DNA of 64,000 nucleotides, taken from contig NZ_JAJUWT010000024.1 in NCBI RefSeq assembly GCF_021390395.1, forward strand, positions 62,001 to 126,000, given 5' to 3'. The notes beneath the pieces are model-generated. The model worked only from the letters and a program-made list of their open reading frames with translations, did no database searches and was not told the origin of the DNA. Source of the stretch: Saccharothrix sp. S26 (GTDB lineage Bacteria > Actinomycetota > Actinomycetes > Mycobacteriales > Pseudonocardiaceae). Made by a program: the position numbers and the translations under genes. Below, piece by piece: positions 44,056 to 54,291 of the stretch (position 1 is the stretch's first letter; the number at the start of each line of letters is the position of its first letter).

Positions 44056-45729
44056 CTAGTCCTCGCGGCGACGGCGGCGGCGCGGCGAGTCGGCCCCGCC
44101 GAACGCGGCCAGCAGCTCGCTGACCGACTTGCCGTCCGCGTGGGCCCCGGCGGGCTCGACCGGCTCCGGCGCGCTGCGCCTGCCGGACGGCTTCGGGGCG
44201 TCCTCCCACGAGTCCCAGTGCTCTTCGGCCCGACGGCGGCCACCCGACTCGGGTTCGGCCGCCCGGCGCCGGCCCTCGGGCGTCACGGCGGCCGACGCGG
44301 CATCGGCCGAACGCCCGCCGACCACCTCCGGCTCGGCCGGGCGGCGGCGACGCGACTCGTCCTCCGCCGGGCTCCGGGGCGCGGGTTCGGCCACCGGCAC
44401 GTGCTCGCCGGTCAGCTCGGCGCGCGCCGCGGGCCCGCGGGCCTGCTCGACCGGGTCGGGGCGACCGACGGGCCGGTGCTCACCGGTCGGCTCGGGCCGT
44501 CGACCGGGCTCGGCGGCCGGTTCCGACCGCACGACCCGGCGCACGGGCTCACCCGCCGCGGGCCGACGAGCGGCCTCGACGACCGGATCGGGACGGACCT
44601 CCGTCGGCCGCTCGGCCGCCGGGTCCGGCCGGCGCACGGGGTCGACCGGCCGGTGCTCGCCGGTCAGGTCGGCCCGGGGCCGGCGCGCCTGCACCGGGCG
44701 GTGCTCGCCCGTCAGCTCCGCCCGCGCCGTCGACGCCCGGCGCACGTCCGCCGGCGTGGCGCGCTGCTCGCCCGCCGACTCGCCCGCCCGCCGCACGGGG
44801 GCGTCCGCCAACGCCTCCCGGCTGATCATCTCGGTCCGCTCGGCCACCCGGCTGCGCCGCTGCACGGTGTGCTCGGTCTTGGACGGCTCGGCCGGCCGGG
44901 CCGGTGCCGCGGGGGCCGACAGCCGCGCCGCCACCTCCCGGTTCACGCGCTCGGTCGGCTCCGCCTTCGCCGGCTCCCGCCGCACGACCACCGGCGTCGC
45001 CGGGCGCGGCTGGGCCGCCGCACGGGCGGGCTCACGCCGCGCGGGCTGCGCCTGCTCGCGCCGCGCGGGCTCCGGGCGCGTCGGTTCGGGACGCCGCACC
45101 TGGTCCTTGCGCGAGGTGTCCGCGCCGATCCGCTCGATCAGCTCGGTCCGGTCGGGCTGCGGCTTGTCCGCGGCCTTCTTCGTCACCGGCACGGCGGGCC
45201 CGGCGTTGATGATCCGCTGGTCGCCCACCGCCATCAGCCGCGACTGGTCGGACAGGGCGCGCATCCGGGTCGACTCGGCGCGCAGCGCCACCCGCTCGAC
45301 GAGCACCTCGCCGCCGAGCAGGGCCTCCAGGTTCTCCCGCAGGGCGCGCAGCTCGCCGCGCAGCGCCTCCAGGTCGTCCTTGGCCTCCTCCCGCACGCGC
45401 TTGCGGGTCTCGGCCTCGACCTCCAGCTCGTACTCGCGCCGGGCCGCGATCTCGCGCTCCAGCTCGAGCTCGTAGACCGACTGCAGGTCGGCCACCTCGT
45501 CCTCGCGCTCGGCGACCTGCTTGCGGTAGCGGGCCGCGAGGAACGCGCCGACCAGCGCCGCCCACAGCGCGGCCACCACGGCCAACCGCAGCCAACGGGC
45601 GTTGTCGCTCAGCACCAGCACCGCCGCGGCACCGAGTGCGAGCGCCAATGCCGCTACCAGCAGTAGTCGCCCGGAGCCACGACCGCGATCCTGCTGCTCG
45701 TCATCGTCCGACGCGCCTCGCCCGGTCAT
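44056..45729 (-). CDS. DUF6779-type membrane/coiled-coil protein
   Basis: This 557-residue protein has two adjacent hydrophobic helices (about residues 21-66), a Glu/Arg-rich coiled coil (about 68-145, ending near ALLGGEVLVERVALRAESTRM), a conserved RALSDQSRLMAVGDQRIINAG patch, and a long disordered Arg/Pro/Ala-rich C-terminal half. That half contains four degenerate TGEHRPV-type heptads. It occupies the place of M. tuberculosis Rv3604c (from memory). A scaffold in the envelope or division region is possible; no function is known. Confidence 0.8.
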   Translation of the reverse strand: MTGRGASDDDEQQDRGRGSGRLLLVAALALALGAAAVLVLSDNARWLRLAVVAALWAALVGAFLAARYRKQVAEREDEVADLQSVYELELEREIAARREYELEVEAETRKRVREEAKDDLEALRGELRALRENLEALLGGEVLVERVALRAESTRMRALSDQSRLMAVGDQRIINAGPAVPVTKKAADKPQPDRTELIERIGADTSRKDQVRRPEPTRPEPARREQAQPARREPARAAAQPRPATPVVVRREPAKAEPTERVNREVAARLSAPAAPARPAEPSKTEHTVQRRSRVAERTEMISREALADAPVRRAGESAGEQRATPADVRRASTARAELTGEHRPVQARRPRADLTGEHRPVDPVRRPDPAAERPTEVRPDPVVEAARRPAAGEPVRRVVRSEPAAEPGRRPEPTGEHRPVGRPDPVEQARGPAARAELTGEHVPVAEPAPRSPAEDESRRRRPAEPEVVGGRSADAASAAVTPEGRRRAAEPESGGRRRAEEHWDSWEDAPKPSGRRSAPEPVEPAGAHADGKSVSELLAAFGGADSPRRRRRRED

Positions 45730-45779
45730 GGCGTCTACCGTACCGGTCAGTTACCCGATTGAGACCTCCGCGTCCGTAT

Positions 45780-46232
45780 CTACTGATCCAGGTGCGGGTC
45801 GTCGGGCGTCTTGCAGCACCGTTCCAGCCACAACGCGGCGGCGATGAGCACGGCCGAGCACACGACGCCGACGATCGCGCTCACCACGTCGTGACCGGCC
45901 GCCTCGAACTCGCCGCGCGCCGGCAGCACGTGCACCAGCACCCCCGCCCAGGCGCCGAGCATGATCGCACCGAGTAGCGACGACGCCTTGGCGAACGCCA
46001 CCGCCCGCGCCGCGGTCAGCGGCTCGACGGGCCGTGCGCCGGGCTTGCGCAGGATGCGGGCGCGCAGCGAGAACGCCAGCCACACGTTGACGATCGCGAT
46101 CACCAGCAGGGTGAAACCGGCGAACGTCGGCAGCGGCGGCAGCGTGTCGTAGGCGAGCCTGGTCAGCAGGTGCGCGACCAGGCCCGCGACGAGTCCGGCG
46201 GCGAGCAGGTCACGGGGCTTGGTGAACCTCAC
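45780..46232 (-). CDS. DUF3180 membrane protein
   Basis: This 150-residue protein has four hydrophobic helices and begins VRFTKPRDLLAAGLVAGLVAHLLTRLAY, as DUF3180 proteins do. ARAVAFAKASSLLGAIMLGAWAGVLVHVL is its most conserved part. It lies downstream of the folate genes, as in mycobacteria (Rv3605c, from memory). GTG 46232 is the start. Function unknown. Confidence 0.85.
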   Translation of the reverse strand: MRFTKPRDLLAAGLVAGLVAHLLTRLAYDTLPPLPTFAGFTLLVIAIVNVWLAFSLRARILRKPGARPVEPLTAARAVAFAKASSLLGAIMLGAWAGVLVHVLPARGEFEAAGHDVVSAIVGVVCSAVLIAAALWLERCCKTPDDPHLDQ

Positions 46233-46249
46233 GCCACCATCGTCCCCGA

Positions 46250-46906
46250 CTACTCGACCAACGCGGTCTCGCGCCTGCCGAACAGCGACAGCACGGGCAG
46301 CCACGGCCCGGGATCGGTGTCCCAGTCCAGGGTGCGCACCTGCTCGTCGTTGCGCCGACCGCCCAGCACCCGCAGCAGCTCGAACGACGACGTCCGCAGC
46401 CCGCCCGCGGGCTCGCCCTCGCCCACCACCCGGTCGCCGTGCTCCAGCGTGACCCTCAGCGCGGGCAGGTGCTGTTCCCGAAGCCGCTTGTCCAATTCCT
46501 GCAACGGTCGCGTCAGCGCCGCCCGCACGGCCACGTTGTCCCGCTCGCCGGGCCGTCCCAGCGCGGTGCGGATGTCGTGCTCGTGCGAGATGATCTCCGC
46601 GATCAGCACCGCGCCCATCGGCGAGTCGAACAGCCCTTCGGCGACCTGGAAGTTGCGCTCCCACTCGACCAGCAGCTCACCCATGCTCCGGCCGCGCCGC
46701 TCGGTGACGTGCCGCTCGCCCCAGGAGCCGTCCGCGACGCCCTCGAACCGCTGCTCGGCGAAGTCGCCCAACCCGACGGCCAGGTGCGCCACCACGTCCC
46801 GGACCGTCCACCCCGGACAGGCGGCGACGGGGGCTTCGGGGTCGCCGCCGGTGGCCAGGCTGATGATCCGCCGCCGGGCGGCGTCGTAAGTGACCGCGTT
46901 GCTCAT
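46250..46906 (-). CDS. Maleylpyruvate-isomerase-type (DinB-like, mycothiol-related) protein
   Basis: This 218-residue protein is of the four-helix DinB/MDMPI fold: CPGWTVRDVVAHLAVGLGDF (first His), then IISHEHDIRTALG (two His), giving the three-histidine metal site. Many actinobacterial members use mycothiol as thiol cofactor. It sits between folK and the DUF3180 gene on the same strand, an insertion in an otherwise conserved order. Substrate unknown. Confidence 0.82.
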   Translation of the reverse strand: MSNAVTYDAARRRIISLATGGDPEAPVAACPGWTVRDVVAHLAVGLGDFAEQRFEGVADGSWGERHVTERRGRSMGELLVEWERNFQVAEGLFDSPMGAVLIAEIISHEHDIRTALGRPGERDNVAVRAALTRPLQELDKRLREQHLPALRVTLEHGDRVVGEGEPAGGLRTSSFELLRVLGGRRNDEQVRTLDWDTDPGPWLPVLSLFGRRETALVE

Positions 46907-46959
46907 CGCGCCACCTCCGCGCCCACGCTAACCCCGCCGCACGCGCACCGCAGCGCCGT

Positions 46960-47442
46960 TCACGTCAGGCGCAGGTCATCCCTGCGGGTGACCCCGTCCA
47001 GCCCCAGGCGGGCCAGCAGGTCGCGCGCGGGACCGTGCCCCGGCACGACGGCGTCCGGCTCCACGTCCAGCCACGGGGCGAGCACGGACGCGCGTTCGTG
47101 CGTGCCGGGGTGCGGCAGCAGCAGTTCCGGGTCGGACGAGCGCACGCCGTCCACCGTGACGACGTCCACGTCCAGCGTGCGCGGGCCCCACCGCCGCTCC
47201 CGGACCCGCCCGGCCGCCCGCTCCAGCTCCTGGCCGCGCCGCAGCCAACCCCACTCGTCCACGTCGCCGGACACGATCAGCACCGCGTTGAGGAAGTCGT
47301 CCTGGTCCGTCACGCCCCACGGCGCGGTCTCGTACACCGGCGACGCCGCCACCAGCACGTCGGCGAACCCGGCCACCGCGAGCCGCAGGTGGCCCAGCCG
47401 GTCGCCCAGGTTCGACCCGAGCGACAGCACCGCCCTAGTCAC
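46960..47442 (-). CDS. folK: 2-amino-4-hydroxy-6-hydroxymethyldihydropteridine pyrophosphokinase
   Basis: This 160-residue HPPK transfers pyrophosphate from ATP to the pterin in folate synthesis. Motifs: SLGSNLGDR at the start, [32 protein letters not shown] (catalytic region with two Asp) and [20 protein letters not shown] 47442 overlaps the folB stop by 8 bp, so it is the last coupled gene of the ftsH-folE-folP-folB-folK run. Confidence 0.94.
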   Translation of the reverse strand: MTRAVLSLGSNLGDRLGHLRLAVAGFADVLVAASPVYETAPWGVTDQDDFLNAVLIVSGDVDEWGWLRRGQELERAAGRVRERRWGPRTLDVDVVTVDGVRSSDPELLLPHPGTHERASVLAPWLDVEPDAVVPGHGPARDLLARLGLDGVTRRDDLRLT

Positions 47443-47815
47443 GCGTGCGCCTGATCGTCACCGAGACGTCCTCGAACGCCAGCGGGATCGGCGCGGACGG
47501 CTTGTGCACGGTCACCTCGGTCGCCCGCACCCGCAGGTCGGTCATCACCTCGTCGGCGATCTTGCCCGCGACCGTCTCGATCAGGTCGTACGGCCCGCCC
47601 GCCACGATGGCCGCCGCGCGCTCGGCCAGCTCGCCGTAGTGCAGCGTCTCGCGCAGGTCGTCCGTGGCCGCCGCGCGCGACAGGTCCAGCCACGCGGTGA
47701 CGTCGACCAGGAAGTCCTGCCCGTCGCGCTTCTCGTGCTCGAACACGCCGTGGAACCCGCGCACCCGCAGGCCCCGCAACGAGATCCGGTCGGAAACCTC
47801 CGCTGGGACGCTCAC
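47435..47815 (-). CDS. folB: Dihydroneopterin aldolase
   Basis: This 126-residue enzyme converts dihydroneopterin to hydroxymethyldihydropterin. Motifs: [47 protein letters not shown] and [16 protein letters not shown], with catalytic Glu and Lys in place. GTG 47815 lies within 1 bp of the folP stop (47817-47819). Confidence 0.93.
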   Translation of the reverse strand: MSVPAEVSDRISLRGLRVRGFHGVFEHEKRDGQDFLVDVTAWLDLSRAAATDDLRETLHYGELAERAAAIVAGGPYDLIETVAGKIADEVMTDLRVRATEVTVHKPSAPIPLAFEDVSVTIRRTRD

Positions 47816-47816
47816 G

Positions 47817-48638
47817 TCAGTGGGCACCTCCGCTCCTCCAGGCCCGAGCCACCGCGACCGCGTCCAACGACCGGTCGACGTCGTGCACCCGCACGCCCCA
47901 CGCGCCCGCGAACGCCGCCAACGCCGACACCGCCGCGGTCGCGTCCTCCCGGCCGTCCGGGGCGCGACCGCCCAGCAGCGCGCCGAGGAACCGCTTGCGC
48001 GACGCGCCGACCAGCACCGGGAAACCCAGCTCCAGCAACGCGTCGAGGCCGTGCAGCAACTGCCAGTTGTGCGTGGCGTCCTTGGCGAACCCCAGGCCGG
48101 GGTCGAGGATGATGGCGTCGGACGCGACACCGGCGGCCAGGGCGGCGTCCACCCGGCGGCACAGCTCGTCGCGCACGTCGCGCACCACGTCGTCGTACAC
48201 GGCCAGCCGGTCCATCCGGTCGCTGTGCCCGCGCCAGTGCATCAGCACGTACGGCACGCCCGCCGACGCCACCAGCGGCGCCATCGCCGGGTCGGCCAGC
48301 CCGCCGGACACGTCGTTGACGATCGACGCGCCCGCGTCCAGCGCGGCCCGCGCCACCTCCGCCCGCGTGGTGTCCACGCTGACCGGCACGCCCTCGGCGA
48401 CCAGCGCCCGGATCACCGGGGCGACCCGGGCGGCCTCCACGTCCGGCGACACCCGGCCCGCGCCGGGGCGCGTCGACTCGCCGCCGACGTCCACCAGGTC
48501 CGCGCCGCGCCGGAACATGGCCACGCCGTGCGCCACGGCGTCGTCCAGGTCGAGGTACCGGCCGCCGTCGGAGAACGAGTCCGGGGTGACGTTGAGCACG
48601 CCCATCACCACGCAGTGCCCCGGCCTGGGCACGCTCAC
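47817..48638 (-). CDS. folP: Dihydropteroate synthase
   Basis: This 273-residue TIM-barrel enzyme joins the pterin with p-aminobenzoate and is the sulfonamide target. It has [15 protein letters not shown] (loop 1), [14 protein letters not shown] (loop 2), [19 protein letters not shown]-type ([11 protein letters not shown]), [11 protein letters not shown] and [12 protein letters not shown]. All loops are intact. GTG 48638 overlaps the folE stop (GTGA). Confidence 0.95.
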   Translation of the reverse strand: MSVPRPGHCVVMGVLNVTPDSFSDGGRYLDLDDAVAHGVAMFRRGADLVDVGGESTRPGAGRVSPDVEAARVAPVIRALVAEGVPVSVDTTRAEVARAALDAGASIVNDVSGGLADPAMAPLVASAGVPYVLMHWRGHSDRMDRLAVYDDVVRDVRDELCRRVDAALAAGVASDAIILDPGLGFAKDATHNWQLLHGLDALLELGFPVLVGASRKRFLGALLGGRAPDGREDATAAVSALAAFAGAWGVRVHDVDRSLDAVAVARAWRSGGAH

Positions 48639-49279
48639 CGGGTACGTCCCTTGATCAGCTCGATCGCCTCCGAGCGCGACGACGCCGAGGTGCGCAGCAG
48701 CCCGCGCACCGCCGACGTGGTGGTCCGCGAGCCCGGCTTGCGCACGCCGCGCATGGCCATGCACAGGTGCTCGGCCTCGACCACCACGATCACCCCGCGC
48801 GGTTCGAGCCGGCGCATCAGCGCGTCCGCGACCTGCGACGTCAGCCGCTCCTGCACCTGGGGCCGCTTGGCGTACAGGTCGACCAGCCGGGCCAACTTCG
48901 ACAGCCCGGTGACCCGGCCGTGCTCGTTCGGGATGTACCCGACGTGCGCGACGCCGTGGAACGGCAGCAGGTGATGCTCGCAGAACGAGAACATCGGGAT
49001 GTCGGTGACCAGCACCAGCTCCTCGTGGCTCTCGTCGAACGTCCTGGCCAGCACGCCGTCCGGGTCGGTGTGCAGCCCGGCGAACAGCTCCCGGTACGCC
49101 CGCGCCACCCGGGCGGGCGTGTCGCGCAGCCCCTCGCGCTCCGGGTCCTCACCGCACGCGAGCAGCAGCTCGCGCACCGCCGCCTCGGCCCGCCGCTGGT
49201 CGAAGGGCCGGCGCGCGAGACCGGCCCCCCCGTTCGCGGAGGGGCCGGTCTGGTCGATCGCGGTGCCGTGCTCGGTCAC
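48635..49279 (-). CDS. folE: GTP cyclohydrolase I
   Basis: This 214-residue enzyme makes dihydroneopterin triphosphate from GTP, the first step of folate synthesis. Zinc ligands and active-site motifs: [41 protein letters not shown] and [16 protein letters not shown]. It starts at GTG 49279, overlapping the ftsH stop, so ftsH and the folate genes are coupled. Confidence 0.95.
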   Translation of the reverse strand: MTEHGTAIDQTGPSANGGAGLARRPFDQRRAEAAVRELLLACGEDPEREGLRDTPARVARAYRELFAGLHTDPDGVLARTFDESHEELVLVTDIPMFSFCEHHLLPFHGVAHVGYIPNEHGRVTGLSKLARLVDLYAKRPQVQERLTSQVADALMRRLEPRGVIVVVEAEHLCMAMRGVRKPGSRTTTSAVRGLLRTSASSRSEAIELIKGRTR

Positions 49280-51543
49280 GTGCGGTTGTCCGGGTCGGTG
49301 TCGAAGGACCGCTTGCCCGCTTCCGCGTCCGTCGGCTCCGGCTGCCACTGCGGCGGCTGCGCGCCGTGCGAGTGGGCACCGCCGCCGGGCACCGTCGCGG
49401 GCGTCCACCCGGGCGGCGCGCCGTAGTTCGGCGGGCCGGACGACGGGTGCTGCGGCTGCGGCGGGTAGGGCTGCTGCTGCGGCTGCGGCTGCTGGTAGGG
49501 CTGCGGCTGGTACGGCTGCGGCTGGGCGCCGTGGTGGCCGTTCGGCGGCGCGGGCACCGGGTCCGGGATCCGCGGGTCCGCGTCGAGGGTGTCCTCGATC
49601 GCGGGCGGCCACGGCTCGCCGCGCTCCTTGGCCAGTTCCGCCGGGGTCTTGACCGGCGGCTTGTCCGACGGGGTGCGGTGCCCGAAGTCGTTGAACTTGG
49701 TGATCCGCGGGCGCTTCTCGACCTTGGCGAAGATCCGCTCCAGGTCCTTCTGGTGCAGCGTCTCCTTCTCGATCAGCTCCAGCGTCAGCGCGTCGAGCAC
49801 GTCGCGGTAGGTGTTGAGCACCTCGTACGCCTCGGTGTGCGCGGCCTCGATCAGCTCGCGGACTTCCTCGTCGATCTCGTGCGCGACCTCGAGCGAGTAG
49901 TCGGCCTGCCGGCCCGCGGTGCGGCCGAGGAACGGCTCGCCCTGCTCCTGGCCGTACTTGACCGCGCCGAGCCGGGCGGACATGCCGTACTCGGTGACCA
50001 TCGCGCGGGCGATCTTGGTCGCCTGCTCGATGTCGTTGGACGCGCCCGTGGTCGGCTCGTGGAAGACCAGCTCCTCGGCGGAGCGGCCGCCCAGCGCGAA
50101 CACCAGCCGGGCGATCATCTCGGACCTGGTCATCAGGTCCTTGTCCTCCTCGGGCACGGACAGGGTGTGACCGCCCGTCCGGCCGCGGGCCAGGATCGTG
50201 ACCTTGTAGACCGGGTCGATGTCCGGCATCGCCCACGCGGCCAGGGCGTGCCCGGCCTCGTGGTAGGCGGTGATCTTCTTCTCCTTCTCGGAGATGATCC
50301 GGCTCTTGCGGGCCGGGCCGCCGATGACGCGGTCCACCGACTCCTCCAGCGCGGCGCCGGTGATGACCGTGCCGTTCTGGCGCGCGGTGAGCAGCGCGGC
50401 CTCGTTGATCACGTTGGCCAGGTCGGCGCCGGAGAAGCCGACGGTGCGCTTGGCCAGGCCGTCCAGGTCCGTCTCGGGGGCCAACGGCTTGCCCTTGGCG
50501 TGCACGCGCAGGATCTGCTTGCGGCCCTTCAGGTCCGGCGCGGACACCGGGATCTGCCGGTCGAACCGGCCGGGGCGCAGCAGCGCGGGGTCGAGGATGT
50601 CGGGCCGGTTGGTCGCCGCGATCAGGATGATCCCGCCGCGCGAGTCGAAGCCGTCCATCTCCACCAGCAGCTGGTTGAGCGTCTGCTCGCGCTCGTCGTG
50701 GCCACCGCCGAGGCCCGCGCCGCGGTGGCGGCCGACCGCGTCGATCTCGTCGACGAAGATGATGCACGGCGCGTTCTGCTTGGCCTGCTCGAACAGGTCG
50801 CGCACCCGGGAGGCGCCGACACCGACGAACATCTCCACGAAGTCCGAGCCGGAGATCGAGTAGAACGGCACCCCGGCCTCGCCGGCCACGGCGCGCGCGA
50901 GCAGCGTCTTGCCGGTGCCGGGCGGGCCGTACAGCAGCACGCCCTTGGGGATCTTCGCGCCCAGGGCCTGGTAGCGGCCCGGGTTCTGCAGGAAGTCCTT
51001 GATCTCGTAGAGCTCTTCGACGGCCTCTTCGGCGCCCGCGACGTCGCCGAACGTCGTCTTGGGCATGTCCTTGGACAGCTGCTTGGCCTTGGACTTGCCG
51101 AAGTTCAGGACGCGGTTGCCCCCGCCCTGGGCGTTGTTCATCATCCACATCAGCAGGAGCAGCAGCAGGCCGAGCGGGACCAGGTACAGCAGCATCTGCA
51201 TCAGGAACGAGTCCTGGGTGACCTTGGTCTCGACGACCGGCTTGTTGCTCGCCTGGTCGAGGATGGTGAAGACCTCGTCCGTCGAGCTCGCCGGGAACTG
51301 GGCGCGCACGCGGTTGCTGCCCTCGACGGTCACCCCGTCGTTGAGGGTGAGCTTGAGGAGCTGCTCCTTGTCCTCGATCGTGGCTTCCTTGACCTGGCCG
51401 TCCCTGATCTGTTGCAGTGCCTGGGACGTCTTGATCGGGGTGTAGCCCCGGTTGTCGTCGAAGAGCACGTTGAAGGCGTAAAAGAGCAGCAACACCGCCA
51501 CGATCCACAGCAGCGGGTTGCGAAGCAGGCGCTTGCGGTCCAT
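49276..51543 (-). CDS. ftsH: ATP-dependent membrane zinc metalloprotease FtsH
   Basis: This 755-residue protein has two transmembrane segments (about residues 9-27 and 112-132) around an extracytoplasmic domain. The AAA+ domain follows, with Walker A GPPGTGKT, Walker B IIFVDEID and the second region of homology [19 protein letters not shown], then the M41 protease domain with HEAGH. The last 120 residues are Pro/Gln/Tyr-rich and disordered, longer than in E. coli but usual in actinobacteria. It degrades membrane and regulatory proteins. Confidence 0.96.
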   Translation of the reverse strand: MDRKRLLRNPLLWIVAVLLLFYAFNVLFDDNRGYTPIKTSQALQQIRDGQVKEATIEDKEQLLKLTLNDGVTVEGSNRVRAQFPASSTDEVFTILDQASNKPVVETKVTQDSFLMQMLLYLVPLGLLLLLLMWMMNNAQGGGNRVLNFGKSKAKQLSKDMPKTTFGDVAGAEEAVEELYEIKDFLQNPGRYQALGAKIPKGVLLYGPPGTGKTLLARAVAGEAGVPFYSISGSDFVEMFVGVGASRVRDLFEQAKQNAPCIIFVDEIDAVGRHRGAGLGGGHDEREQTLNQLLVEMDGFDSRGGIILIAATNRPDILDPALLRPGRFDRQIPVSAPDLKGRKQILRVHAKGKPLAPETDLDGLAKRTVGFSGADLANVINEAALLTARQNGTVITGAALEESVDRVIGGPARKSRIISEKEKKITAYHEAGHALAAWAMPDIDPVYKVTILARGRTGGHTLSVPEEDKDLMTRSEMIARLVFALGGRSAEELVFHEPTTGASNDIEQATKIARAMVTEYGMSARLGAVKYGQEQGEPFLGRTAGRQADYSLEVAHEIDEEVRELIEAAHTEAYEVLNTYRDVLDALTLELIEKETLHQKDLERIFAKVEKRPRITKFNDFGHRTPSDKPPVKTPAELAKERGEPWPPAIEDTLDADPRIPDPVPAPPNGHHGAQPQPYQPQPYQQPQPQQQPYPPQPQHPSSGPPNYGAPPGWTPATVPGGGAHSHGAQPPQWQPEPTDAEAGKRSFDTDPDNRT

Positions 51544-51963
51544 GCACTTACGGCCGGCGGGCGGCCTCGACCCTCCCTGACTTGTCGACGGGCGCAGACG
51601 GGCACACCCGTCCGACCAGACTACCGCCCATGGCTCGGGCGAAGCGCTCCGCGTGCGGGCCCTGTCGCGTCTTGCCGGACCAACGGGCGAGGACGGCCCC
51701 GGGTTCCCGTGGTGACCGTGAACACGCGCCGCAGGTCAGCGAGGTTCAACCGGTCGGGGGAATCGATCATGAACCGGGCGGGGGCCGTGCCCGTAACACT
51801 CACCAAGGGTGACTCGCTACCAGCAGGTAGCGACCACGTGAGCGACACTCGCGTGACGTAGAACACGAGAGTTTGTCATGTGAGTGAGCCGTGTCATCCT
51901 CGGCAACCACCGAGTGTTCTTCGCGCACCCGAAAGGGTGAACACCGACCGAAGGTACGAAGCC
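51544..51963. other. 420-bp divergent intergenic region between ftsH and the VWA gene
   Basis: No gene is seen. Promoters for both divergent genes must be here. A perfect hairpin TCGCTACC (51814-51821) / GGTAGCGA (51826-51833) with an AGCA loop stands out, followed by a stretch rich in GTGA/TCAC/GTCAT words. Confidence 0.5.
51814..51833. promoter_or_regulatory. Hairpin/dyad in the ftsH - VWA intergenic region
   Basis: TCGCTACC-AGCA-GGTAGCGA has perfect 8-bp arms. It is about 130 bp before the VWA gene and could be an operator or a leader hairpin. No T-run follows. Confidence 0.4.
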
Positions 51964-53664
51964 ATGGCAGCTCGCAACCCGGACGGCCCCGGCCGCCTCC
52001 GCCGCGTCCTCCTGCCCGTCGGCGCCCTGATCGGCGTCATCGCCGCGGCGGGCGTCACGGTGGTGGCGCTGCGAGCCACCAGCGGGCCCGAGTGCAGGGG
52101 CACCCTACCCCTCAAGATCGCGGTCACGCCCGCGATCGAGGAGGTCGTGCGCGGCGCGGCCGACGACTACCAGGCCACCCAGCCCGTGGTGGACGGCAGG
52201 TGCGTCCAGGTGCAGGTCGAGGCGCGCGGCGCGGCCGACGTGGCCAACGAGCTGCCCACCGCCCAGATCAACCCGCCCGCGCTGTGGGTGCCGGACTCGT
52301 CGATGTGGGCCGCGGAGGCCCAGCGGCACGCGGGCGACGAGGGCGAGGAAGCACCGCGGCTGGACATCGGCGACCCGCTGGCCAGCTCGCCGCTGGTGAT
52401 CGCGGGCTCGGAGCCCGCGATGACCGCGCTCGGCTGGCCGATCACGCCCGTGAGCTGGGCCAAGGTCGTCGACCCCAAGGTGCCGGTGACGTTGAGCGAC
52501 CCGACCACGTCCACCGAGGGCCTGGCCACGCTCGCGGTCATCCGCGCGCAGCTCGGCAACCCGGACGGCACGCCGAAGCCGGAGCTGATCGGCGCGCTGC
52601 TGCGGGTCGGCCGCAACGCGCTGCCGTCGGTGCGCGACGCGTTCGGCAAGGTCGCGCAGGGCGAGGAGAACGCGCCGGTGTTCACCGCTTCGGAGCAGTC
52701 GGTGCTGGCGGCCAACCGCGCGGCCGCGTCGCGCCGGGTCGTCGCCTCCTACCCCAAGGAGGGCACGGTCGCGTTCGACTACCCGCTGGTGCGGGTGAAC
52801 CGCGTGAGCGAGCAGGCGGGCACCGCGCAGGCCGCGGAGGGCTTCGCCAAGGCGTTGCGCGCCGGCCGAACCGCCCAGCGGTTCGCCGAGGCCGGGTTCC
52901 GCACGCCCGACGGCAAGGCCCCCGGCGGCTGGACCAACGAGGAGGACGGCGTGCGCGGCGACGACGTGGCCGTGCTCAAGACGCCCGACCCCGACCAGGT
53001 CTCCGAGCTGCTGCGCACGTGGGGCGCGGTGAACCTGGACACCCGGCTGCTGGCCGTGCTGGACGTGTCCGGCTCGATGGCCGAGAAGATGAGCAACGGC
53101 CAGACCCGGGTCGAGGCGGCCCGCGAGGCGGCGCTGACCGCGTTGGGGATGCTGCCGGACACCTCGGAGATCGGCTTGTGGGCGTTCTCCACGAACAAGA
53201 AGCCGCCGAACGACTGGATCGAGCTGGTCCCGATGGGTCCGCTGGGCGAGCCGATCGGCGGCGCGCCCCGGCGGGTGCAGCTGCAGAAGGGCGCGGGCAA
53301 CCTGCCCGGCCTGGTCGGCGGCGGCACGTCGCTGCACGAGACGGCGCTGGCCGCGTTCCGGCACGTGCAGCAGACCTACGACCCGTCGAAGATCAATTCC
53401 GTCACGCTGATCACCGACGGCAGCAACGACGACATCTCCAGCATCGACCTGCCCACCCTGGTGGCGACGCTCAAGCGCGAGGTCGACCCGGCCCGACCGG
53501 TGCCGATGATCATGGTGGGGCTGGGCGCGGACGCGGACATGAACGCGTTGCGGCAGATCGCCGAGGCCACCGGCGGCAAGGCGTACCAGGCGATGGAGCC
53601 CGAGGACATCCGCGGCGTGCTGCTGGACGGCATCTCGCAGCGGCGTTGCCGGCCCAACTGCTGA
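51964..53664 (+). CDS. Membrane-anchored solute-binding-like plus VWA domain protein
   Basis: This 566-residue protein has an N-terminal transmembrane/signal segment (about residues 14-40), then a bacterial extracellular solute-binding-type domain (LPLKIAVTPAIEEVVRGAADDYQ, PALWVPDSSMWA), and a C-terminal von Willebrand factor A domain (about 355-566) with a complete MIDAS: DVSGS at about residue 367, TSLHETALAAF, and ITDGSND. Such fusions are typical of actinobacteria and are thought to bind ligands or metals outside the cell. ATG 51964 is chosen; upstream starts lack codon bias. Confidence 0.85.
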   Translation: MAARNPDGPGRLRRVLLPVGALIGVIAAAGVTVVALRATSGPECRGTLPLKIAVTPAIEEVVRGAADDYQATQPVVDGRCVQVQVEARGAADVANELPTAQINPPALWVPDSSMWAAEAQRHAGDEGEEAPRLDIGDPLASSPLVIAGSEPAMTALGWPITPVSWAKVVDPKVPVTLSDPTTSTEGLATLAVIRAQLGNPDGTPKPELIGALLRVGRNALPSVRDAFGKVAQGEENAPVFTASEQSVLAANRAAASRRVVASYPKEGTVAFDYPLVRVNRVSEQAGTAQAAEGFAKALRAGRTAQRFAEAGFRTPDGKAPGGWTNEEDGVRGDDVAVLKTPDPDQVSELLRTWGAVNLDTRLLAVLDVSGSMAEKMSNGQTRVEAAREAALTALGMLPDTSEIGLWAFSTNKKPPNDWIELVPMGPLGEPIGGAPRRVQLQKGAGNLPGLVGGGTSLHETALAAFRHVQQTYDPSKINSVTLITDGSNDDISSIDLPTLVATLKREVDPARPVPMIMVGLGADADMNALRQIAEATGGKAYQAMEPEDIRGVLLDGISQRRCRPNC

Positions 53665-53675
53665 GCCACCCGTGA

Positions 53676-53710
53676 TCGGGGGGCGGTCCCTGCACGAGGC
53701 CGCCCCCCGA
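53676..53710. terminator. Bidirectional terminator between the VWA gene and hpt
   Basis: TCGGGGGGCGG (53676-53686) pairs with CCGCCCCCCGA (53700-53710), an 11-bp perfect stem with a 13-nt loop between two convergent genes. Confidence 0.85.
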
Positions 53711-53718
53711 CCACGTCG

Positions 53719-54291
53719 TCAGCTCGAGTAGACCTTCGGGTCCAAGGTGCCGATGTAGGGCAGGTCGCGGTAGCGCTCGGCGTAGTCCAGGCCGTAGCCC
53801 ACCACGAACTCGTTCGGGATCTCGAAGCCGACGTACTTCACCGGCACCTCGACCTTGACCGCGTCGGGCTTGCGCAGCAGCGTGCAGACCTCCAGCGACC
53901 GGGGCTTGCGCGAGGCCAGGTTCTTGAGCAGCCACGACAGCGTGAGGCCGGAGTCGATGATGTCCTCGACGATGATCACGTCGCGGTCCGCGATGTCTCG
54001 GTCGAGGTCCTTGAGGATGCGCACCACGCCGGAGGACGAGGTCGACGAGCCGTAGGAGCTCACCGCCATGAACTCCAGCTGCACCGGCACCGGCAACGCC
54101 CTGGCCAGGTCGGTCATGAACATCACCGCGCCCTTGAGCACGGTGATCAGCACCAGGTCGTTCCCGCCGTCGGCCGGGTAGTCAGCCGCGACCTTGTTGG
54201 CCAGCTCGGAGACCTTGTCGCTGATCTCCTGCTCGCTGATGAGCACGGAACTGATGTCGCCGTCGTACACGGACGGTTCCCCTTTTGTCAT
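53719..54291 (-). CDS. hpt: Hypoxanthine phosphoribosyltransferase
   Basis: This 190-residue enzyme salvages hypoxanthine/guanine to IMP/GMP. The PRPP motif [18 protein letters not shown] is intact, with [28 protein letters not shown] and [20 protein letters not shown] 54291 overlaps the tilS stop (ATGA). The tilS-hpt pair upstream of ftsH is widely conserved in Gram-positives; here a VWA gene is convergent between hpt and ftsH. Confidence 0.95.
   Translation of the reverse strand: MTKGEPSVYDGDISSVLISEQEISDKVSELANKVAADYPADGGNDLVLITVLKGAVMFMTDLARALPVPVQLEFMAVSSYGSSTSSSGVVRILKDLDRDIADRDVIIVEDIIDSGLTLSWLLKNLASRKPRSLEVCTLLRKPDAVKVEVPVKYVGFEIPNEFVVGYGLDYAERYRDLPYIGTLDPKVYSS

Noticed and set aside
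44908-45209. Repeats in the DUF6779 gene considered as tandem DNA repeats or CRISPR-like
   Set aside because: The similarity is at protein level only, spacing is irregular and there are no spacers.
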